Assembly: GCA_001692895.1 (NCBI GenBank)
Contig: KV748209.1
Coordinates: 1,240,001 to 1,304,000 of the forward strand
Source of the DNA: Cenococcum geophilum 1.58
Taxonomy: Eukaryota; Ascomycota; Dothideomycetes; Gloniales; Gloniaceae
Length of the DNA: 64,000 bases
Direction of reading: 5' to 3'
Shown: one piece after another, positions 57,635 to 64,000 of the stretch
Numbering within the stretch: position 1 is the first letter of the stretch
Layout: every line of letters starts with the position of its first letter
Translations under genes and position numbers: made by a program
Notes under the pieces: model-generated
Database searches by the model: none
What the model was told of the DNA's origin: nothing
Seen by the model: the letters and a program-made list of their open reading frames with translations, nothing else

Positions 57635-58055
57635 TGTAACGGAGCCTTGTAGTAAAAACTATGGTGGACTTATTAATAGGCTAGGTATGTAGGTATTATA
57701 AGTAAGTTAATAACGTAATAATAACTGGTGGAGTGGTTGTCTAATAGATTAACTCTAATTGTATTTTGAGAATTACTATAAGGAAGGAACTATCTAGGTA
57801 GGGACTAAGGGTCCTTAAATACATAACCGTACTCCTATAAAAGTCGTTGCTTTATTTACTCTGTCTGCTCTATTTACTCTATTATAGATCTTGTAGATTA
57901 TATAGATTACACAGATTATATTACGTAACTCTGCTTACTATTCCTTGTTATATGGTTCCATAGGTTCCATCTTAGACCGTGCTTATATTAACTAACTAGC
58001 TTCTTCTAACTCTTCTTTAAGTAGTCGTAATATCGTACTTAAAGCGTCCGTAATA
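57635..58055 (-). repeat. 5' LTR of E5
   Basis: 421 bp, partner of 50026-50446. Shared features include a TAGATTATATAGATTACA-type repeat and an AGTAGTCGTAATATCGTACT end. Confidence 0.95.
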
Positions 58056-58060
58056 ATAGT

Positions 58061-58638
58061 AAGCGCGCTAAATAGATACCTTATCTTAGTTTAACTTCCT
58101 AATTATATATAGGCTAGGCGCCACTAACTGTATAAATATACTTATAAGATATAAATAGGACCTAGACAAATAGGTAGCCGTAAAGATATTATTATAGAGC
58201 TAGACGCTACTATAACTAGAGTACCTTAACCCTTAGGTATAGGCAGAACTAAGTATAAAATCTTTAGAAGCTAAGATATACCCTATTAACTCTACGGAAC
58301 TTAACCTTATTAATAAACTACTATAGGCAAACCGTATGGCCCCTTCTCCATAGGAGTACTATAAAAAGGTAAAGGATATTACTAGCTTATAGTCCCTTAA
58401 AAATAGACTGCTTAAGTATTAGGTATAACTAGTAGTAGTAAAGGAATAGAATTTACGGACTTAACTTATCGCTAAAGTATATACCTAGGTCTTTACGACC
58501 TATTTTAAAAAAAAATAAGACCTATAAGATTATTAATAACCATTACTACTAGCCTAGAATAGTTATAGATATTAACCGTTATATGTAAAACTATAATAGT
58601 TACCGTAGGTTTATAATTTTATAAGATAAGACCCTAGG
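58061..58638 (+). pseudogene. E4 RNase H end and integrase start
   Basis: Resumes E4 right after the E5 target duplication and is collinear with E1 2405-2965 (TATCTTAGTTTAACTTCCTA, ATAAGACCTA, and the integrase zinc-finger region near 58490-58610). It ends at AAGATAAGACCCTAGG, exactly where E1 continues into the integrase core. E6 begins here. Confidence 0.88.
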
Positions 58639-58831
58639 TGTTACGGAACCCCACCGCAGGGGCCTCTATAGGAGAGCCCCGTGCTCTTGCGTACACCTCG
58701 CGTACAGCTTATATTAGCTACGCGTAGGTATATTACCTCCTTACGCCCTCGACCCTTACGATTAATCGCGCAACGTCTTATAGACTCCTTAAATATATAC
58801 GTCTTATAGCCACTGCCCCCGCCCCATGACA
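58639..58831 (+). repeat. 5' LTR of E6
   Basis: 193 bp, TGTTACGGAACCCC to CCCCATGACA, the best preserved copy of this LTR family in the window and the reference used to place the E2 LTR ends. The minus-strand open frame 58641-58874 simply crosses it. Confidence 0.95.
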
Positions 58832-58849
58832 TTACGTTGCGCCTTTTTA

Positions 58850-59603
58850 CTACCGACACCCAGCCTATAACCAATTCTACGTCTCTATAATACTATAGGC
58901 GCTGCTAGAAGCAGCGTGCCTATAAGTTACCTCACTTTATACTTCTAAGGAACCCATAATAGTAAGACGATATTCCTTACTAGCTACTATATTAAACCCA
59001 AAGAACAATTTAATACCTATACTTAACCTATAACGCCAATTAATCCTAGGAGAATTCGATTTATTAGCCCTAGCCTTAACCCCTAAGGAGATAGACACTA
59101 ACAATGTCTTATCTTTTATTAACTATATAACTACGGATAAGTAAGCGAAAGGGCTACTACCTATTAAAATCGAAATACGAGACGCCGAGACGTTTATAAA
59201 AATGGTAGCACGAGAACCTAATAAATACTACCGCCTTTTATAGAACTACCACCTAAAGCTTATATAAGCTAAGATGCGTACTACCTAAGATCGCGATATT
59301 ATCCAAGACCTATAAGCTTGTAAGGCGCTTGCCGATAACACGCGTTAAGAAACTAAAGATAACCTCCGCGTGTCTAAACGCGACATCTAATAGTTAAAGA
59401 AGGCTAAGATCGCACTTATTGCTACGGTCACTAAAAGAGAAGGTATAATTAAATACCTATAATCTTAGCTTAACGAGTATATTTATAATAACGCTAGATA
59501 CCTCTCTACTGTATATAACGCCACTTAAGTCTCTATGCCCCCGGCAACTTTACCTACTTAATACTTAACAGAGGGTTAGCGCTAAGCTGCCTTACCTAAC
59601 AGG
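58850..59603 (+). pseudogene. E6 gag, RIP-broken, cut by E7
   Basis: One frame from about 58855 with Gln-type stops: HPAYNQFYVSII near 58857, then IVRRYSLLATILNPKNN, LILGEFDLLALALTPKEIDT, ETFIKMVAREPNKYYRLL and SQLNEYIYNNARYLSTV. It matches the E2 right-hand region (about 38280-37570, minus). Gag would form the element particle. It ends at the E7 LTR. Confidence 0.85.
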
Positions 59604-59787
59604 TGTCAGATAATCTGTATTCTCTAAAGGCGTGGGTCACGTGCACGAGTCACGTGTACGGAGCCCGTGCACTGTAAAGTCTCTTCGTAGCTCAAAGGTC
59701 AGATTAACGATCAAGTCAAGACGACTTAAGATCATCAATCAATCAACCCATTTTATCAATGAATAGCTCTATATGAGTTATCTGACA
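59604..59787 (+). repeat. 5' LTR of E7
   Basis: 184 bp, TGTCAGATAA to TTATCTGACA: the ten terminal bases at each end are exact inverse complements. It contains two CACGTG palindromes at 59638-59643 and 59651-59656, 13 bases apart, which are candidate bHLH/bZIP binding sites. GTTAGGAGCCCGG follows, where a primer-binding site should be. The 3' LTR is outside the window. Confidence 0.85.
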
Positions 59788-60078
59788 GTTAGGAGCCCGG
59801 TCCGCCGACACAAGAAGCTATCCAGCTATTACTCAGTCATTTAAAGAAATTCTACCTCATCGTCAGACTCTGACACCCCATCGTCACAAGACGACCCTGA
59901 TCGAAATCCTACCTCAATTGTCACAGGACGAGATTCCACGAGATTCCACGAGATTCCACCTCAGTCGTCAAAGGATGATCCTAACGACAAGGACGATCCT
60001 GACGACAAGGACGATCCTGACGACAAGGACGATCCTGACGACGTATTCCATCTCAATTCCCATTTGCCTATTAGTCAA
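59788..60078 (+). repeat. E7 leader with short direct repeats
   Basis: GAGATTCCAC occurs three times in tandem at about 59932-59960, and a 15-base GACGACAAGGACGATCCT-type unit is repeated about four times at 59972-60040. CpA is frequent here. The minus-strand open frame 59968-60156 is a by-product of these repeats. Confidence 0.75.
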
Positions 60079-61190
60079 ATGACTCCACCGAGGTCGAGTT
60101 CGTCTACCACGATTATCCTCAATAAGCCAGAAGACTGGGAGCAATGGATCTGGCAACTACAAGCCCTCGTGGACAAACGAATTTGGGCCCACGTTAACCC
60201 AGCTAAGGAAGCACCTTAATAAGGTCTACTTTAAGAACCACCCCATCCAGACGTTACAGATTTTAATGAGAATGCAACCTTATATGCATAGCTCTTGACG
60301 AATTAGCAGAAAGCGTATAACAATAGCAGACGATACTACGACTAGGATATGAAGTATTTCCTAAGACAGGAAGATCATCTTTAACAGATCCGCACCTAGA
60401 TTACGTCTATAGTATTGATTTAGAAGAAGCTGCTGCTCGACCCTTCCCTTACAGTTAAAGAATGGTTAACTCGCTTAAAAGAAGACACTAAGCCCTTAAA
60501 GAACTTTATAATGAGGAAGGTACAACTACAGTACATAGAATTACTTAAGGGACTCAAGCAGACAAAGGTTACCCTGTGGCTTAACCGATGGGAATATGCA
60601 ATGAAGATGGTAGAGAAGTACGACCTTCTATAGATAACTAATAAGATCTGGCTTATGGACCTTGTAAATGTAATATGACCTATAAGTGAAACCTATTTTG
60701 TTATATACACCAAACAGGCCAATGATACCAAAAAGGCTTACTTATTAGAATACTGTAAAGTAGCAATGGAGCTACGGGAAGCATTCGTAAACCTCTTAAA
60801 AGTCGTACCATCCTCGACTACTAGAGGGGGTGTATTTAACGTAGACTTCGCAGGAGAGTCCGAAGAGGATATCTCTATTGCTGCTGAGGTCTAAAAGGGA
60901 AGAGGGAATAGCTTATCTCGTAGTCGAAAAAGGGCAGGGATAAAGTTAACCGAAGAGACGTCTTCTAAGAAGTCGAAGAACCTAAAATGCCTGGTATGCG
61001 ATATAAGGGGATATACCCTTCCTAACTGTTGGTATCTATTTAAGTGTAAAAGGCCTAAAGGATTTAATGCCGAGGGTACACGTATAAAGAAGGTGCGTAA
61101 AAAGGTAGAGTATAATAAGGATTTAGCTGCCTAAGTGGAACGACTTAAGCTTAAGGAATTAGATGCTAATAAAGCTTAATAACGACAGGA
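60079..61190 (+). pseudogene. E7 copia gag, RIP-broken
   Basis: Likely start Met at 60079 (MTPPRSSSSTTIILNKPEDW), followed by WEQWIWQLQALV, a copia Gag-type opening. Middle part: VKEWLTRLKEDTKPL and VTLWLNRWEYAM. Zinc knuckle at 60988-61040: C-L-V-C, then G-Y and P-N-C, the usual His replaced by Tyr. First stops at 60217. Gag and Pol are normally one polyprotein in copia elements. Confidence 0.82.
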
Positions 61191-64000
61191 TAAGAGTTAA
61201 AAAGTTAAGATTAAGGAAGAAGCTAATGTAATATTCCTAGAATCGTATTATACAGGTTAAATCCATCTACTAAAGCTATTAACTATTCTTAACTTAGGAA
61301 CCACTCTCTATATCTTTAATAACCTCTCTCGTTTCTATAACTTTAGGAAAGCTTTAAGACTTAAATATGTCATCGCCGGCAGCTTAGAAGTGCCTATACT
61401 AGGCTATAGTGATGTTACTGTCTAAGTCACAAAACCAGACAAGAGTAAGGGAATCCTACGTCTTAAGGACGTTGCCTTTTGTACGGACTTTAATATAAAT
61501 CTAGTGTTGTTCTATCTACTTTAAAAACAAGGGTACTACTAGGATAATAAAGGAGAGAACAATTATCTAGTTCGAAAGGATGACTTAGTCCTATATTAAA
61601 TGGAAGAACGTTACAGATAATAGACTATTAAATACGTCCGACTAGGAAGTTTGTTAGCGTTTAATATAAGCCGACTACTACGCTAATAGAAGCGTAGAGT
61701 ATTATTAAGAGACGCTCGTCTAGATTTAAAAGGAGATATATGTTTATAGCATCTGCGTCTAGGTTATCTAGGACCTATAAGCCTTTATTATTTAAGTCTT
61801 AACGCCTTAGGAGTTAAGCTTTAAGGCCTAAAGACGACGGAATATTAATAGTGCAGTCTCGCCAAAATTAAGCGTTAGGTCTTAAGAAGGTTCTTAAAAC
61901 AGAAGATTAATAAACCCTATCTTAACCTCTATATTAACTGGACTGACCTTAAGGAAGTATATACTAGATTTATACGAGTTATACTTATTTATAATACCTA
62001 CTTAGGAAGATCCTTCCCGTACTTTATAACGACGCATAATAAGGAGAAGGAGATACTATAAGTGTTTAAAGTTTTATCTAGTGGATTTGTCTAAGGTATA
62101 ACCTTAAGGTTAATACTATTAGATTAGATAACGAGCTAGGGAGAAAGAGAACCCTTAAATGGCTACGGACTTAAGGGATTATATTTAAGCCTTTAGCGCT
62201 ATATACCTAAGCTTAGAACGGTACCGCCGAACACTTAGGGGGTGTAATTATTAAGAGAGCATAAGTAATAAGAATTGCTGCTAATTTACTACACGACCTA
62301 TAGAATGAGATAGTTAACTATATAGTCTACCTTTAAGATTAAACGCCACGGGAAAGTAATGGTTGGATATTACTATATAAGAGGTTTTATACCTTCCTAG
62401 CTAATAGGAGATTAAGAAAGCCGTAACTAGCGCACCTAAAAGCCTACGGCTGTAGGGTATACGCGATGACGTCGGACGCCTAGTTAAGGAAGAAAAGGCT
62501 AAGTAAGCTAGATCCGCGAGCCTATATCGGCTATCTTATTAGCTATAACTCTACTAATATCTATAGGATCTAGATCCTATATAAGGGTATTGTTATCTCT
62601 ATAAGGGATATTATCTTTAATAAAAAGACGTTCTTTAACGGTAAGTAAATGGACATCTTAGAGGACCTATACGCTAAATTAGATATACTAATTAAGAAGA
62701 TTTAACTACCTAATACCTAGACTAAGAACGAGGTCCTTTTAGAAGACAATAAAGAAGTATTTAAACTGTTAATTTAAGAGGAAGACGATGACGTTGATGA
62801 GCCAGTTTAAGCCTTTAATAAGTTAGCAGATCTTAAGCTTGTAAGAGCTCTTGAAGATATATACTATACACCACCTCTAATAGAAGAAGACGAAGAATCT
62901 CTATATGCCTTTTACGTTAAGTATTCTATAAAGTTAGATATATAAGGTACTAATTAAGACGTCGCTTATTAGGCAGGAGATACGTTTAATACTTAGGGGG
63001 TGTCTAATAACTTAGTTAAAGACTTGTTTAAGGAAGCTAGCGATAATAGGTTTAAAGACTTTGTTACTAAAAGGATCACGTTAGCCTATTACGGCGCCTT
63101 CTTAGTAGAAAGAAAGTTTAACCTTAATAGTTGACTTAATAATAGCAAGCTAAAATTAGGTAGAATATGCAATATTAGATTAAATAGGAAGAACCTACCT
63201 CCGCTACCCTAGTTAATCCAGGACCTTAATATATATCCTCTTTAAGATTAGTTCTAAGAGGCTTAATAAGCCTATCTCCAATCTCATTATTAAATAAGGT
63301 CGTTTTAAGAAATAGATAAGAAGTACGTAAAGGGATAGTAGGTCCTTAGCTTAATATAGGTGTTCGTCTATAAGACGGATAAGTATAGATTTCTTTAGAA
63401 ATATAAGGCACGCTTAGTAGTCTATAGAAATTAATAGGCCCTAGGAGACCTACCTACGAGAGCTACTATATTGGCTAGTACAACCTTCCGAACCCTTATA
63501 GCGATTACTGTAAAATTTAACCTAGAGACGACACAGATAGATACAGTTAATACGTTTATCCATTGCGATTTCGACGAGGTTGTCTATATAAAGCTACCGC
63601 TAGGGTTTAATAAAGGAAAGATAGACAAAGTACTGCGCTTAAGAAAAGCCCTATACGGACTATAACGATTACTACTATTATAGTAGAAGAATCTCACGAG
63701 CTTATTAAACGAATTGGGTTTTAAAGAAGTACCCTAGGAGCCGTGTGTTATGCTAAAAGGTAAAATAGTTATCTTCTTTTATGTTAATGATATTGTCTTC
63801 TACTACTAAAAGATAGATAAGAAGAAAGCTTAAGAAGTAATTAAGGAGCTAAGTAAGGAATACTAGATAAGTACCCTTAGCGAACTAAAATGGTTCCTAA
63901 GAATCTATATGCTATATAATTATAGCTAGAGGCTCTTATAGCTATCCTAGGAAGCCTATATTAAGAAGATAGCTAATTAGTACAAGATAGATCTTAAAGG
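61190..64000 (+). pseudogene. E7 copia pol: protease, pre-integrase, integrase, RT (partial)
   Basis: A protease-like region lies near 61280-61480. The pre-integrase domain at about 61715-61870 has HLRLGYLGP and a CSLAKIK motif at 61852. The integrase core is at about 61900-62400, with NWTDLKEVYTRFIRVIL, GRSFPYFITTH and SPAPYT-like, N-G-T-A-E residues near 62215. RT starts near 63400: an intact open stretch 63471-63665 reads TTQIDTVNTFIHCDFDEVVY and LRLRKALYGL, diagnostic of copia RT. The active site near 63780-63791 is Y-V-N-D (first Asp lost). The element runs off the window end. Confidence 0.9.

Larger units (their letters stand above)
50026..58055 (-). mobile_element. E5: full-length Ty3/gypsy element, 8,030 bp
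   Basis: Two 421-bp LTRs (50026-50446 and 57635-58055) with a perfect 5-bp target duplication ATAGT (50021-50025, 58056-58060). The interior is on the minus strand: gag, protease, RT, RNase H, integrase, chromodomain, then about 780 bp before the 3' LTR that hold an antisense coding remnant. It interrupts E4 RNase H. Confidence 0.95.
31927..58638 (+). mobile_element. E4: nested host gypsy element (E1 family), split by four insertions
   Basis: Segments in order: LTR 31927-32119, leader 32120-32177, [E2], 38523-38596 leader, [E3], gag/PR/RT/RNase H 46535-50020, [E5], RNase H/integrase 58061-58638, [E6]. Each junction joins sequence collinear with E1 or closes with a target duplication. Its 3' end is beyond the window. 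It is the oldest layer of this cluster. Confidence 0.85.
58639..59603 (+). mobile_element. E6: gypsy element of the E2 family, 5' part
   Basis: LTR and gag of an E2-type element inserted in E4 integrase. Possible left target duplication CTAGG (58634-58638). Interrupted by the copia element E7 at 59604; the rest lies beyond the window. Less RIPed than E2. Confidence 0.9.
59604..64000 (+). mobile_element. E7: Ty1/copia LTR retrotransposon, 3' end outside window
   Basis: 5' LTR (59604-59787), leader, gag, pre-integrase domain, integrase, then RT, in copia order (integrase before RT). It is the only copia element here and the innermost layer, inside E6. Its LTR and leader retain many CpA, whereas the coding part shows moderate RIP. 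Confidence 0.93.

Noticed and set aside
58641-58874. 77-codon minus-strand open frame
   Set aside because: It is antisense of the E6 LTR, which is noncoding and repeated at both ends of E2.
1-64000. Alternative genetic code reading TAA/TAG as Gln
   Set aside because: Stops also fall at Trp positions, active-site residues are lost in the RIP pattern, and the load differs between copies of the same element. RIP explains all of this; a reassigned code does not.
1-64000. tRNA or rRNA genes
   Set aside because: I looked for tRNA-like B boxes and rRNA-like conserved stretches and found nothing convincing; a dedicated scan would be needed to exclude RIPed remnants.

Overview
The window looks like a transposon graveyard from a filamentous ascomycete (Pezizomycotina). 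I see no intact host gene. By eye, CpA/TpG are depleted and TpA is in large excess, and almost every recognisable protein is broken by TAA/TAG where the family has Gln or Trp, with D-to-N, E-to-K, H-to-Y and C-to-Y changes elsewhere. That is the signature of repeat-induced point mutation (RIP, C-to-T at CpA on either strand). Most open frames here are chance frames or surviving pieces of transposon proteins.

Layout. (1) 1-4505: 3' part of a chromodomain Ty3/gypsy element (E1, +), ending in an LTR that lies inside a Tad-like LINE ORF1 (minus, 4498-5650). (2) 5716-9960: two broken helicases on the plus strand, a PIF1-like one lacking its N-terminus and a RecQ/DExH-like one, separated by a 141-bp inverted-repeat element. 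(3) 10027-25185: three head-to-tail Helitron-like units. Units A (10027-17141) and C (20063-25185) each carry a minus-strand Rep/PIF1-helicase gene. Unit B (17142-20062) has no Rep/helicase but carries a zinc-finger/polyGln reading frame and a large 19-bp minisatellite. Unit A also holds a plus-strand cysteine-rich gene. The units share a long hairpin at one end and a common block at the other. (4) 25185-31926: an unidentified coding remnant, a 40-bp minisatellite, microsatellites, and a gypsy gag-to-RT fragment (E8, minus). (5) 31927-64000: nested LTR retrotransposons. A gypsy element (E4, +, same family as E1) starts with an LTR at 31927 and is interrupted by E2 (32178-38517, minus, 5-bp target duplication), E3 (38602-46529, minus, imperfect 5-bp duplication), E5 (50026-58055, minus, 5-bp duplication) and E6 (58639 onward, +, E2 family). 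E6 is in turn interrupted by a Ty1/copia element (E7, 59604 to the window end). A 1.1-kb non-autonomous hAT-like element with an 8-bp duplication sits in the 3' noncoding part of E3.

How the parts relate. The gypsy elements encode the usual gag, protease, RT, RNase H, integrase and chromodomain. Chromodomain integrases are known to direct insertion into heterochromatin, which fits nesting of elements in an AT-rich RIPed block. Mutation load is uneven: Helitron C keeps a 406-codon open helicase frame while Helitron A is shattered, and E7's LTR and leader, the hAT termini and the 19-bp satellite still contain many CpA. These parts probably arrived or expanded late, or were too short for RIP. 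Domain limits below are read by eye and good to roughly 50-100 bases; LTR, hairpin and target-duplication limits are exact where stated.
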